A stretch of 64,000 nt of DNA from Candidatus Gastranaerophilales bacterium (GTDB lineage Bacteria; Cyanobacteriota; Vampirovibrionia; Gastranaerophilales; Gastranaerophilaceae), in NCBI GenBank assembly GCA_944325555.1, contig CALVAN010000007.1, forward strand, positions 1 to 64,000, given 5' to 3'. A program made the position numbers and the translations under genes. Positions within the stretch are counted from its first letter, which is position 1. Each line of letters opens with the position of its first letter. Below, piece by piece: positions 7,592 through 20,000 of this stretch. The notes below the pieces were generated by a model, which was not told the DNA's origin, ran no database searches, and saw only the letters and a list, made by a program, of their open reading frames with translations.

Positions 7592-10509
7592 AACAGACTC
7601 AGTTGATTAGATTCATCTTTTATTTTTTGCTCACGTTCGTATTTTGAAAGTGTCAGCAGGTTTTCTTCTATCCTTTCAAGGAATGGCGAAATTTCAAAAT
7701 GTTCTGTTTTTCCGTACATATGTCTTTTTAAAGCTCTACATAAAAACAGACGCTGTTTTGCCCTTGTCATACCCACATACAACAATCTTCTCTCTTCTTC
7801 TATTTCGTCGTTGCTTTTTGCTTTGGAAAGAGGCAACAAACCATTTTCAAGACCGACGATAAAGACATTTTTAAACTCCAACCCCTTGGAAGAATGCATT
7901 GTCATTAGGGCAATTCTGTCGGCTCGTTCGTCAAGAGTGTCCGATTCTTTAAGCAGAGAAACCTCGTGTATGAAATCTCTGCGGGTTGTGTAAATTGAAG
8001 CAAGTCCCTTTAAATATGTAAAAATATAATCCTGTATTTTTTCCTTAAAAGTTTCGCTCAGTTTGGCAATTTGCACATCAACGGGCTGAGTGTCATCCAG
8101 TGCTTTTAAAAAGTCACGTACAGGCTTTTTGTTACATAGCAGGTCGTCTGACAGCTGTATAAACGGCATACCGGAACGTTCCAGCGCTTCTGTTAAACAT
8201 GGAAGCTGCGCATAGGTTCTGTATAATACAGCAAAATCAGCAAAGGAATAACTTTCCTTCTGTCCGTCTGATCTATCGGAATCAAAAGAGAAGAAACTGT
8301 TCCCTCCGATAAGATTTTCTATGGTACTTACAACAAACTCAGCCTCTGCTTTATCTGTCGGAGCAGTATGTATGGTTATTTTGTCATAAGCTCCTGCGGT
8401 TTTTGCAACAATGTTAAAACTGTCCATCATCTGATTTGATGCATCTACAATATAACCTGATGAACGGTAATTGTTTTTAAGATTTACTGTTTCTGCCAGA
8501 GGATAATCCTCTTTGAAATGATTAAAATACTCTGCACTGCCGCCTCTAAATCCGTAAATCGACTGGTTAGGATCGCCTATTGCAAAGATATTTCCGTCTG
8601 GAGGCACAAGCAATTTTATTAGCTCATACTGGTTTTTGTCAATATCCTGATACTCGTCAACAAAAGCATAACGAAAAAGCTGCTTGTATTTTTGTTTAAT
8701 TTCGGGACAATCATTAAACAGTTTCAATGCATAAGTAATTAAATCATCAAATTCAAGAACATTGTCAGGCAGGTCATCCCCGTTATACAACTCTTTTTCC
8801 TGCTCGCTAATCACGCTAAAATCTTGTGATAATCCAGCCGGGGTATAATTTTCTTTTAGTATTGCAAGGCACAACGAATGGAAGGTATGGATATTTATTT
8901 TTAACGATTCATCACCCAGCAGTGAATAAAGACGTGCTCTCATTTCCTGTGATGCTTTTCTTGTAAAAGTTATGGCAAGAATGTTTTCTGCGGAAATATT
9001 TTTATCTTTTATTAAATGAACGATACGTCTTGTAAGCACAGTTGTTTTGCCTGAACCGGGACCCGCAACAATCAGAATTTGATTGTTTTCGTTTTTGACG
9101 GCAGCTGTCTGAAACTCGTCAAGCTCATTATTTTTAAAAGAGTTTTCCCGCTTTTGTATATCAGTACTGATTCTATATTCTTTGGTTGAAACATTATATT
9201 GCTGTTTTGTTTCTGTTGGAAGAGTTTTTGGAATTTCAATATCCAGTTTAAGGTTTACAAAGTTTTTTTTTACAAGTTCTTCGGATTCAAAAAGTTTTAT
9301 CACCCCGTATTCTCCGTCGTAGCCGGCATGTTTTATTACTTTGCCCGCTCTTAGTCTTGTAACAGCCTCGGCAAGCAGCGGCGAATCTTTTTCGATTTCT
9401 TCAACGGGAACGTTTCTTAAAATTTCCAACTCTGCACCGAACTTGTGTATTAAACGTTCATATTCAGCATTAAGAGATTTAGCGGAAGTACCCACCTGCA
9501 TAATTTCCGACAAAATTTCAGCAAGAGGTACAAGGCTAAAGACCTGTCCAGCAGTAGCCGGTTTAAAATCTGAATTTTCAGACCTATCCGACAATTCCAT
9601 AACCCTGTTTAAAACCCCTATTGTAAGAGGTTTGCCGCAAACAGGACAAATACCGTTATACTTTTGGGTTTCAGACGGAGTTAAGCAGACATTGCACTTT
9701 CGGTGTCCATCCTCGTGGTATTTTCCTTCTTCCGGGAAAAATTCCACCGTACCGACATATCCGTCACCTGTTTTTAAAGCATTCATAATGCTGAAATAAT
9801 CAGGGTTTGCATCAAAAACCGTTGCTTCTCTTGCCAGTTTTGCAGGCGAATGCGCATCGGAATTTGAAACAAGACGGTATTTATCGAGCTTTGAAACTTT
9901 CCAATTCATTTCAGGGTCAGAGGAAAGCCCCGTTTCCAACGCAAAAATATGTTCAGACAAATCTTCATAACAGTCTTCTATGGAATCAAATCCTGACTTT
10001 GAGCCAAGAACGGAAAACCAAGGTGTCCAGATATGTGCGGGGATAATATAAGCCCCCTCTCCTGATTCGAGAGCAATTTCCAACAAGTCACGAGAATCCA
10101 ACCCCAGTATGGGTCTGCCGTCGGATACAATATTGCCTATTGCGCCTAATTTGCTTCTAAAATTTTGTGCGATTTCCATATCCGGAGCAAAAACTACGTG
10201 GTGGACTTTGCGGGTTTTATCTCCCTTTTTGTATATGGTCGAGATTTCAACTGACAATAAAAATCTTACATTTGTGCCGTTTGGAAAAAGCTGCTTTTCT
10301 ATTTCAGGCTTAAGTTTAAACACTCCGTTATCAACAGGAACAAGTTTTTCACTTATTTCTTTAAACCATGCCGGATGAGTAAAATCGCCCGTTGATATTA
10401 CGCCCAGCCCTTTTTTGTGAGCCCAAAGAGCAAGTTCTTCAAGATTGCAGCTTTTGCTTGTTGCTCTTGAATATTTTGAATGTATATGTAAATCTGCATA
10501 AAAAAGCAT
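7588..10509 (-). CDS. Endonuclease Q (PHP) fused to UvrD/PcrA-type SF1 helicase
   Basis: A 973-residue two-part DNA repair protein. Residues 1 to about 240 are a PHP metal-dependent domain (DLHIHS at 6-11, VSNSDAHS further on). It is followed near 270-295 by a four-cysteine zinc finger (CNVC...CPVC), the arrangement of endonuclease Q, which nicks DNA 5' of deaminated bases. From about residue 470 it is a UvrD/Rep helicase: Walker A AGPGSGKTT near 481-489, FVDEYQD near 614-620, GDPNQSIYGFRG, TMHSSKGLEF near 870 and YVGMTRAK. The fusion would couple nicking at hypoxanthine, uracil or abasic sites to unwinding. The start ATG has GGAG eight bases upstream. It lies 16 bases downstream of the GNAT gene, so it may be transcribed with it. 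Confidence 0.85.
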   Translation of the reverse strand: MLFYADLHIHSKYSRATSKSCNLEELALWAHKKGLGVISTGDFTHPAWFKEISEKLVPVDNGVFKLKPEIEKQLFPNGTNVRFLLSVEISTIYKKGDKTRKVHHVVFAPDMEIAQNFRSKLGAIGNIVSDGRPILGLDSRDLLEIALESGEGAYIIPAHIWTPWFSVLGSKSGFDSIEDCYEDLSEHIFALETGLSSDPEMNWKVSKLDKYRLVSNSDAHSPAKLAREATVFDANPDYFSIMNALKTGDGYVGTVEFFPEEGKYHEDGHRKCNVCLTPSETQKYNGICPVCGKPLTIGVLNRVMELSDRSENSDFKPATAGQVFSLVPLAEILSEIMQVGTSAKSLNAEYERLIHKFGAELEILRNVPVEEIEKDSPLLAEAVTRLRAGKVIKHAGYDGEYGVIKLFESEELVKKNFVNLKLDIEIPKTLPTETKQQYNVSTKEYRISTDIQKRENSFKNNELDEFQTAAVKNENNQILIVAGPGSGKTTVLTRRIVHLIKDKNISAENILAITFTRKASQEMRARLYSLLGDESLKINIHTFHSLCLAILKENYTPAGLSQDFSVISEQEKELYNGDDLPDNVLEFDDLITYALKLFNDCPEIKQKYKQLFRYAFVDEYQDIDKNQYELIKLLVPPDGNIFAIGDPNQSIYGFRGGSAEYFNHFKEDYPLAETVNLKNNYRSSGYIVDASNQMMDSFNIVAKTAGAYDKITIHTAPTDKAEAEFVVSTIENLIGGNSFFSFDSDRSDGQKESYSFADFAVLYRTYAQLPCLTEALERSGMPFIQLSDDLLCNKKPVRDFLKALDDTQPVDVQIAKLSETFKEKIQDYIFTYLKGLASIYTTRRDFIHEVSLLKESDTLDERADRIALMTMHSSKGLEFKNVFIVGLENGLLPLSKAKSNDEIEEERRLLYVGMTRAKQRLFLCRALKRHMYGKTEHFEISPFLERIEENLLTLSKYEREQKIKDESNQLSLF

Positions 10510-10525
10510 TTAAAAACTCCAATAC

Positions 10526-11065
10526 TCAACTGTTTTTATTATATTCTTTCAAAACGAAAATTAAATGCTCCATATCCTTGTCTTTTACTTTTTTAATAAA
10601 ACTACCGTCTTGTACAGCACCGAGCCTTTTGGCAACATTGATTGATTTTTGATTAACGGGACGGATTTCAAAAACAACTTCACTTAAATGCATTTTGTTT
10701 AGTGCATAATCCGCCATAAAAGCGGCCCCTTCCGTTGCAAAGCCGTTATGCTCGTATTCTTCTTTTAGAATATATCCAATCTCGTAACGTTCAATGCCGT
10801 TAATAACATCGGGCATAAGCCCTATTTGACCGACAACGTTATTTGTCGTTTTGTCCTGTGCAAGAAAGTAGCCGGTATTATAGCGCTCATAAAAGTTTTT
10901 GCACTTTTTTATCCAGTGGTTTACGTCAGCATCGGAGAAGTAATATTCCCAAATTTTTTGAACATTACTCCCACGCATAATTTCTGCAATTTCGTTAAAA
11001 TCATGAAATGATATTTTTTTGAGCCGCAAGCGTTTTGTTTCGCCCCAAATATCGGTAAGTTTCAT
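10526..11065 (-). CDS. GNAT N-acetyltransferase, RimJ/RimL-like
   Basis: A roughly 179-residue GNAT protein of the RimJ/RimL/SpeG-like group. It opens with TKRLRLKKIS, typical of the family's first strand. It has GQIGLMPDV and YEIGYILKEEYEHNGFATEGA, covering beta4 and the acetyl-CoA-binding loop, and ends with VAKRLGA. I chose the internal ATG at 11065 because AAGG sits about seven bases before it and the sequence upstream does not resemble the family. The gene is 20 bases downstream of the giant adhesin stop and 16 bases upstream of the EndoQ-helicase start. The acceptor is probably a protein N-terminus or small amine. Confidence 0.8.
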   Translation of the reverse strand: MKLTDIWGETKRLRLKKISFHDFNEIAEIMRGSNVQKIWEYYFSDADVNHWIKKCKNFYERYNTGYFLAQDKTTNNVVGQIGLMPDVINGIERYEIGYILKEEYEHNGFATEGAAFMADYALNKMHLSEVVFEIRPVNQKSINVAKRLGAVQDGSFIKKVKDKDMEHLIFVLKEYNKNS

Positions 11066-11084
11066 TTTAAACCTTACGTTTTCC

Positions 11085-14000
11085 TTAATTTTTAGACATT
11101 TGAGGCGCCTTATCTTCATTTTCCGCCATAAACATATTCATATAAAGAATTTTGTTTGCGGTTGCTTTGTCCAGATTAATGAACTTCAAGCCGGCTCTGT
11201 CGTTCACAACACGTACGACCTCTACCTCAGGTGATGCCTTGATGTTATGGTAATCTATATCAATTACAAAGCGTTCACCTTTTCTTAGCGAGCCGTCATG
11301 AACTACTGCCAGACCGCCTCTTGAGATGTTTTCAATTGCGATAATACGAGGTGTTTTCTCTTTTTTCTTCTTTTTATCGGAAATATTTACGTATCCGTCA
11401 CCTTGCTTAACAGTAAATCTGATGGAATCACGTTTTGTAGGTTTGTAAGTAGATTTATCGATATCCGCAAAATCCGGCGTTGTCGTAGTTTTTTGTATTT
11501 TATCATCTTTATAGGTTAAGCGATAAAAACTGTTTTCCGTTCTCGGAAGCAAAATTACCTCATACGGGTTGTAATGAACAACCGGTGCTTGGGTTTCCAG
11601 TGCAATAACATTACCCATATTTAAACCAAAGGAACCTGTAAGTTTTGTGTATAACTGCGAAGTTACAGGGATACCGTAAAGATTTGTAATGTTTCTGAAA
11701 TAATCGTTATCCACAATAGTCAGCCATCTGTAATCATCACTTATATAGTGACCGCCGCCGGCTCCGCCTCTGTTACCGTTTCTAAACTCGCCGTAGTTAG
11801 TAATAAACGCATCACTGATATGCATATTCAAATCTTTTGTATCCACATATGCGTTATCTGTATAGATTTTAGAAATTTCCATACCTCTGTTGTCCGTCGG
11901 AGAAGTCGAAGCGGAATTTAAAGACAGAGTAACATCTTTTGCTTTGTAAACCGTATCTTTAAAACCTATCGGGTTGTTAAAGATTTCCCAGGTTTCAATT
12001 ACCTCCTGAGGTTTGTAGTTTCTGTCACCCTGCTGTGCTCCGGCGTTAACGACATCGTCAGGAGAAACGCCCTGTATATCAAATACAAGTTTGCTTCCGC
12101 TGCCTACCGTATTAAATCCGGTTGCCTTAAGGTTTTTGTCTGCATCCGCATCCGTATAATCATTTGCATACAAACGACCTTCCGTTGCATCGAAGCCATC
12201 CGGTCTTGCGACATTGTTAACTGAAGAGCTCGGTGCTTCATAAGCGTGAGCAACAATATTATCCGCACGCAGCGTCACATCCGGTGTTCCGTTGCTTTGA
12301 CCTTTTACATAAGCGTTATAGATATTAAGAGTAGAATTTGCCTCATTCGGGTTTACTCTTGTATCAGGGTTTACATCCAGCACTCTTATATCAACCGTTT
12401 CCGGTGAAACAGATGACATCAAAATACCGTCGTGAGGGAAGAGTATATCATCGTTATCCTCAAGGTTTGTTGTTTTTCCCAGGTCATATATAGTCAGGTT
12501 AGCACCTTTAGAAACAATCTTAAGGTCTTTACCGGCAGTGAGCTCTCTTATTACGGCATCACCGCTAAATTCAAGCCCCATGTTGCCGCGTTTTGTAATA
12601 AGCTGCCAGATATTATCATTTAATCCCATACCTTTAATGTAAAGGTCATTTTCAGCCATAGCGCTTATTGAGCCGCCTTCAAGCTGATTATAGGTGAAGG
12701 AGTTTCCGTTTGTACCTATGTTATCGCTTGAAATCACGGAAATGTTTCTGCCCGTAACGTTAGCTTTGGACTTATCTGTTGCGCTGTTTACTACGGAATA
12801 TCCGTGATAATAGCTTTCATCAGACGGAGCCGGTCTTGCGTCAGCCTGTTTCCAGTCAACTGCTGTCAGCATAACATTTCCGTCAGAGGTTATGTTGTTT
12901 ACATTAAGGTTGGAATCTTTGGCACGCAGATTAATAAGTGCATTGTCATTGTTTGAAGCATTTGCGTTGACAACACCTGCGACATTAACGTTTATTGACT
13001 CCGTGTAATCACGGGTTGATGCGTTGATGCCAAAACCTGATTCTTTGCCGTCAAGAGCGTGGGTATCAGAGCCGATATTACCACCCTCTACGTTCATTGT
13101 AAGATTTCCGCCTGTCGACAGCAGAGTTTTGTATGCCTGATCTTTGTTGCCCAGATCATGGTTCTGATTTTTATTTTCAGTATCGGTATCATCTATTCCG
13201 TTTAAGATATCGCCGTTTGTCTGGCTGATTATGATATTTCCGTTTTGAGCGTTTACGTAGAAATCATTAGAGCTGTCATATTCGCCGATTTCAATGTCGG
13301 AATTTTCATTGATAATTTCAATGTTTTGTTTTATTGCGTTGACAATACCTTCAATATCAAGACCGACATCTTTTGTACCGTAGTTTTTGATATAGATTGT
13401 ACCGTCGTTGTTTGTAACACGTCCAGTTGTAGCAATTTTTATTGCAGAGGTGTCAGATGTATTGTTGTTAACAATATTTGATGCACCTTTAATGTTGTTA
13501 ACAGTACCCGCAACGGAGATACCGTTTGCGCCTTCGTTGGTTATATTCAAAACGCCGTTTGTGTTTTGAATCAATGAGCCTGCGGCGGTGGTTATCGCTG
13601 AGGAATTTGCATTGTTATTTACAACCTTCAGGTTACCTTGATTTGTATTAACAACTTTACCGGCAATGCTGATTCCGCCGTCACCGCTGTTTTGGACAAG
13701 GAGATTGTCTTCATTTGTATTGGAAGTATTTGTAACACTGCCCGTATTTGTTATTGTAATACCGCCTACGGTGTTATCTATAGTAAGTTTGCCCGCATTG
13801 CCGGTATTTGAAACAATACCTGAAATCAAAGCGCCGCCTTTACCGGAGTTGGTAATTTGTGTATTACCCTGCGAATTTGTCATTTTGCCGGAGATTTCCA
13901 AAGCGCCTGCGGTGTTGCCGACAATCGTATTACCCTGCAGATTGGTAACGGTACCTGAAATCAGCGCTCCGCCTTCGCCGCTGTTTGAGATAAACAGATT

Positions 14001-17000
14001 ATCTTCATTAGTTTTGGAATCGTTAGAAACCGTGCCAGATACGGTTACATTGCCTTTAGTATTGTTAATTGTAAGTTTGGCGTTATCGCCGTTGTTTGTA
14101 ACGGTACCTGAAATCAATGCGCCTTCAGAGCCGTTGTTGGTAATTTGAGTATCACCGTTTTGGTTTTGCGTTTTACCTGCGATTGTGAGTTTGCTGTTTT
14201 CATTTGTGACAATTATATTGCCGATATTGTTTGAAACAACAGCTGTTTGCGCAATTGTTGCAGCACCAGTACCCTTGTTCTGTATATCGATATCGCCAGT
14301 TCCGTAATTGTTAACAGCACCGGCAATGGTCATAGATGCAGCCGTTTCGGAATTTAAGATGTTTATGTTGTTTGATTGGTTTGTATAACCGTCGTTAAGG
14401 CTTATTAAAGAATCCTTGCCAAGCAACATATCTCCTTTATTGTTAGTAATATTGATATCACCTTTTGTTGCAAGGATATTACCCTGTGCATTAATTCCGA
14501 GAGCGCCGTTGTTTGTAACGGTAACTTTGCCGTTGTGGTTTTTAATTTCGCTGCCAACAGCTGTAATTATACCGCCTGCGGCAGAATTATTTGTAATAAC
14601 AACATCTTTTTCTCCGACAAAATCGTTTTCTGTAGTATTGTTGATTTTTCCTGAAATTTCTATATTTCCGTTGTTATTATTTATGTTTACTTTTCCGTTT
14701 TCATTGTCGATAAAGCCCATAGCAGCAATTGTAATACCGCCTGCTCCTGCATTATTTACAGTTGTGTTGCCTGAATTTTGTATCAGACCTTGAATTAATA
14801 CGCCGCCGTTGTCAGTAAGTTTGTTAAGTACAATATCGCCTTTTGTATCAATCGTCGGTACCTGATAATCGGAATCCTCCGAAGCCGTTCTGTTATTAAT
14901 AACGAGATTTCCGTTAGTCTGTAACAGCAGACCGGCTTCATTTTCGGTTAAGTTACCGGAAGAAATAAGTCCGTTAACGATAAGGTCGCCTGTTGTGTTG
15001 TTTTTAGATGTATCAACAGTGGTTTTTCCGTTAGTTAACGCAGTATCAGCAGTATTTTGCGGTTTTGCGCCAAAACCTACAGTTTTTTCTGTTTCAACAG
15101 TATATTCTCCGATTGCAATATACGGGAATTCGTCAATCTGATGTATTCCGAATTTTGTTTCTTCAATTATTTTTGTACCATATTCAGGCAACTCTGTGCT
15201 GCCGTTATAGGTTACAGCTCCTGAAATCTTGTTGTTTTCAAGTCCGTTAACAACAAGGTGAGCATTGGTTTGGTTATCGATATTTATCTCACCGTACCCG
15301 TTTGCATATTTTATTGACGATTTATCTGAAACATATACCGCATCAGCGTCAGAGCTTGTCGCTGTAAGGTTAATGTTAGCCTCATCAGTAACTTTTACGC
15401 CGAAAAGTTCAACAGTATTTGTTTTCGGATCATAAAGTGCCTTGATGTTATTTGTATTATACATATAGTCAGACTGCTTGGAACCTTCTGAGCCGTCCCT
15501 GCCAAGTGCAAGATTTACAAGCAGTCTGCCTGTTTCTACTTCTTTATACTGAACATTGCCGTTTGCATCTTTAATTGGGTTTCCGGATGCATCAGTAACT
15601 ACCTGTTTTACAGTTTCTTTAACGGCATGTTCAAGCATATCCTGTGTAATTGTTATATTTTTGTCGGCTATGCCTGCCTGCATATTGCCTTCAACTTTAA
15701 TTTTTGAAGCGATAATATTTATGTTTTTACCGGCAAACAGTGTATCACCTGAGTTAAGCACGTATTCTTTACCCTTTGTATCCTGCGTAAAGCTGCCCTG
15801 AGCAACATTGACAGTTAATTTATTAGAGGTAACATCGTTGTTAATTGTGACATCGCCGCTTTCGTTGTATATATTAACGTTGCCGACACCGGTATTGATT
15901 ACACCGTTAAATATCATATTGCTGGAAAGAACACCAAGAGCAGTATTGTTATCCGGATCATTCTGGTCATACCAGTTATTAATAGTAATACCGCCTTTAT
16001 TATCAGCCGAACCTATTGTACTGATGGTGATTCCATTATACGGATTATCCGTTACGGTTTTTCCATCCACAACAAAGCTGCCTACACCGCCGGCAACCGT
16101 AATATCACTGAATATCAGGTTGTAGTTTGAGTAATTGTTAATCAACACATCGGCTAGGCTCATGATAATTTGACCTGAACCGGAAACTTCACTCTTGCCT
16201 TTGTTGGCCTGAATATTAATAGTACCGCTTGTTGCGTTGATATCTTTAAATATGTAAGAACCGTTCTCAGCTTTGAATTCTCCGAGTCCGTTCTGGGCAA
16301 TATTGTCTTTTCTTGCCTCGTTTTCTTTTATTTGATTTTTTATATCGTTCAAATCATCGGCGATTGATGAAATTGTTTCATTTAATGTATTAGCACTATT
16401 TTCAGCCGCCGTAATTTCAGAAGAAACAGACTGCATATTATCTACATATTTGCTATCATAGATAATTTGTCCGTTTGTTGTAAGGAAGGTTACTTCTTTA
16501 CTTCCGGAATCGGTTTTTATAGTAGCGGTTTGAGAATCAATTTTCATACCGCCTAATGAAGTTTTTATAGAGTTTAGAGCATCTTCACCGACCCCAAGCC
16601 CTGCTAAATAATCATCAAATGTAAGTGTTCCCACATTTATTACAGAGCTTGTTCCGTCCGGTGTAACACTTACCGGAATATTGTTTTCATAATTTATCGT
16701 ATAGCCTTCAATATCTGCCAACTTGTAGTGTCCATTTTCTATAATATAGCTACCGTTTTCAGCCACAGCATATTTCAGAATAATATTATTTCCGTCAGAT
16801 GTATTGAAGCTGTAGATAGGCAGATTAGTTTTATCATCCACAGCCATTGTGTAGTAATCCAAAAGTTGATTAGCTACTGTTTCTGCATTTGCCACATTGT
16901 TATTTTCAAGCATTGTAACGATACTGTTTTTAAAATCGTTTTGCGAAATTTTGCCAGAATCTTCAACGCCCTGAATATATTCAGCCATTGCAAGCTGCAA

Positions 17001-20000
17001 TTTAAGCGCATCGATTTGCTCAAGCAGAGATTCGTAATTAGCAGTATTTGTTTCGTTAATATTTTTCAGGCGTTCTTTTTCCGAATTTAACTCGCTAAGC
17101 GCCTGTTCAATTTTTGCGATTTCATCTTTTGCAGCCTGAGAATCTTTACCGGCCTCAATAAGAGTGCTGTCTTGTTTCTCGTATAAGTTGTCCTGTATTG
17201 TACCGGTTGCATTGCCGTCTTTATCGATTGTAAGATGCATAGAGTTGTTCTTGCCGGCAATAAGTTTTCCGTCAACTTTTACGTTATTTGAGGATTCATT
17301 TTTTACGGAAGTATAACTGCCGTCATCATGTATTTTTATCCCAAAAAGGAGTCTGCTTACTCTGTCGTAAACAATTTTTGAAGAAAGTTTTTCTTCCCCT
17401 CTGTCAAACACAACGTTAATATCTTTTTGAGAGCTTATTACCCCATTATTTTTAACATTCACTTTATTATTTGTAGTGAAATTAATACCACCATCCGCAT
17501 CGCCCGTTGCAATTGCAGCTTCTACATACAAATCCGCAAGCTGGTAAAGGTCTTGTTTGGAATTGCCCATAAAGTTGATATTTACGCTTGTATCCTCGTT
17601 AACACCTGCTGTTTCGGATTGAGCAAACAATTCGCCGGCAACGTTCAAAGTGTTGTTAATAGTGAGGTTAACCTCGCTGTTAACTGACGGATTACCGGCA
17701 AAGTGGTGTGTGTCAACTTCCGCAATAGAGCTTAGCTCGTTAGATGAGTTCATATTGATATCAACGTATTTGCCGCTGAGCAAACCGTCGTTTATGTTTA
17801 TATTGTTATTAACTACTGCGGTTACAATAGAACTTGCGTTATTATTTGCGGTAAAGCCGCTTCCGTCAGAGGTAACTTTCTGCTTAAAGCCCGTTGTACC
17901 GCTGGTTATATCCAGTTCGAGTTTGTTACCGGCATTGATTTCGGTATTTCTGTTAACATTGATACCGGCACCGATATTAAGCGTGTTGGAAAGTTTTGCA
18001 CCACCTGATACAACAAACCCGCCGGCATCGTCTGTTACCTGCATTTCGCTCGGAGTATATGCATCGTTTGAAACGTTAAATAGCGCGTCACCAGTTGTAG
18101 AAATTTTAGCATTGTTAAAATTCAATTCTGAAGTTGCAAGAAGTTCGTTTGTCAAAGGTCCGCCTTTGATTACGAACAAACCGTAATTGCCGCTTTCTTT
18201 AAACAGATAAGCACTTGTTAAGGTGTTAACATCAGCATTAACGGTATTTGCTACTATTCCGCTGCCGCCGTTGTTAAAGTTAACAATGTTTTTGGCGTTG
18301 TTTTCAACGGAATTTGTCGTAGAGCCGTGTGCAAGAGCAACAAGGCCTGCCGAGAAATCGTGAACATAAGCTTCTACAGTGTTGTTCATATCGGAATTTA
18401 CATCCAAAGTGTTTGCATTTATTGCACCAGATAATGTAGTTGTTGTTCCGTTGGCTATTATACTGTCCAAATTCATCACGCCGATATTGGCAAGACCTGC
18501 TCCGGAAGATGCGGCGTTGGATACTGCGGTTCTGTTGAGTTCGGAGTTTATATCAACATCATTTGCTTTGATAGTTCCGCCTATGTTATTGCTTATTGAA
18601 GAATCAACTTTGGATTCGATATTTAAACCCGAGCCGCGGACAAAGCCTATAGATTTGTTTACGGATTCATTCTCAGCCTTTGAGTTGTCTTTTACGTTAA
18701 CTGCAACCTTTTGCGCCTGTCCGTTTGCTGCATTATTTTGAATTGTTTCGTAAGTATTTATGCCTGAGGTTCCGGTTGCGTTTGCTTTGAGGCTTGTGCC
18801 GCTAAGCCCGATAACAGATGCGGAATTGTCGTTGTTTGTTATTTTGGCATTTCTGTCTATATCTATGTTCAGATTTGTGTTATCGGCATTGATATTGCCT
18901 GCGTCGATTTTGGCATTTGCACCCGCAACAGCTTCAACAACGGTAGCACTGCCGCCGACAAGGGAAATATCGCCGCTAAGCATCGAAGATGTTGCATTAT
19001 TTACACTTTGAGCAAGCATATCTACGTTTTTAGCCGTCAAAGTTGAGCCGTTTGTATTAATATTTGTGTCGCCGCCGGTTGAATTTGATACAACGAGAGC
19101 ATTTATTTCCAAACCATTTATGGAAAAGCTTTCCGAATCTGTTTTTGCTGTTCTGTTAAGTTTGGATTTTATATCGATTTTATTTTTTGCCGTAACGTTT
19201 CCACCTGTAATCTGTGCGTTTGCGTTACCGTTAGCTCTTGCGTCAACAACGGTTGTACCAAAAGAATAAAGAGCACCGGTTGCCTCTTTTGTGTTAACTG
19301 TTGCTGTTATGTTACCGCCTTCATCGGAATCCTTTGCTGTACCGGCATTAATTTTTACGTTGTTTGCATTAATTTTTCCACCGGCAATTCCCGAGTTAAA
19401 CGTTGCGTTTGATTCTGCCTTCTGGTAGTTGCCATCTGCAGAATACACACCGACTGAACCAACAACAACGTTGTTTATTGTGTTGATTCCTCCGGTTTGA
19501 GAGATGATGTTTAAATCATTTAACACGTCAACGGTTGAGTTGTTGTTAAGTGAAATCAAAGCATCTGAAACAGCCTTTGATACGGCGGTGTTTACAACAA
19601 CGGAAACATCAACTCCTGCTATACTTGCGCCGTACAATTCTGATTCAAGTCTGCTTGTATTTGTTGCTTTCACGTTTAAGTTGTCAGCATCAATATCGAC
19701 ATTGTTGCCTGAAATTAAAGATTGTATTGTATTTTCCGTATTTGCAACCGCAATATTAAGGTTAACACTTACACCGCCGACGCTTGCGGAAATTGCTTTG
19801 GAAACAATACTGTCCGATGACTCTGCCAGCACGTTTATGTCATTGGCAGAATTGACATTGGCATTTATAATTTGAGCAGTGGTGTTTGCTTTGTTATCAA
19901 AGTATGCAACGTTGCCTGCAACACCAACAAGAGCTGTTAATGTTGTTGCAACAGCATCGGTATTTGCTTTAACATTGGAATCTGCTTTTACAGTAACATC

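Noticed and set aside
9341-9799. A 152-residue plus-strand ORF
   Set aside because: It is antisense to the EndoQ-helicase fusion and has no recognisable content.
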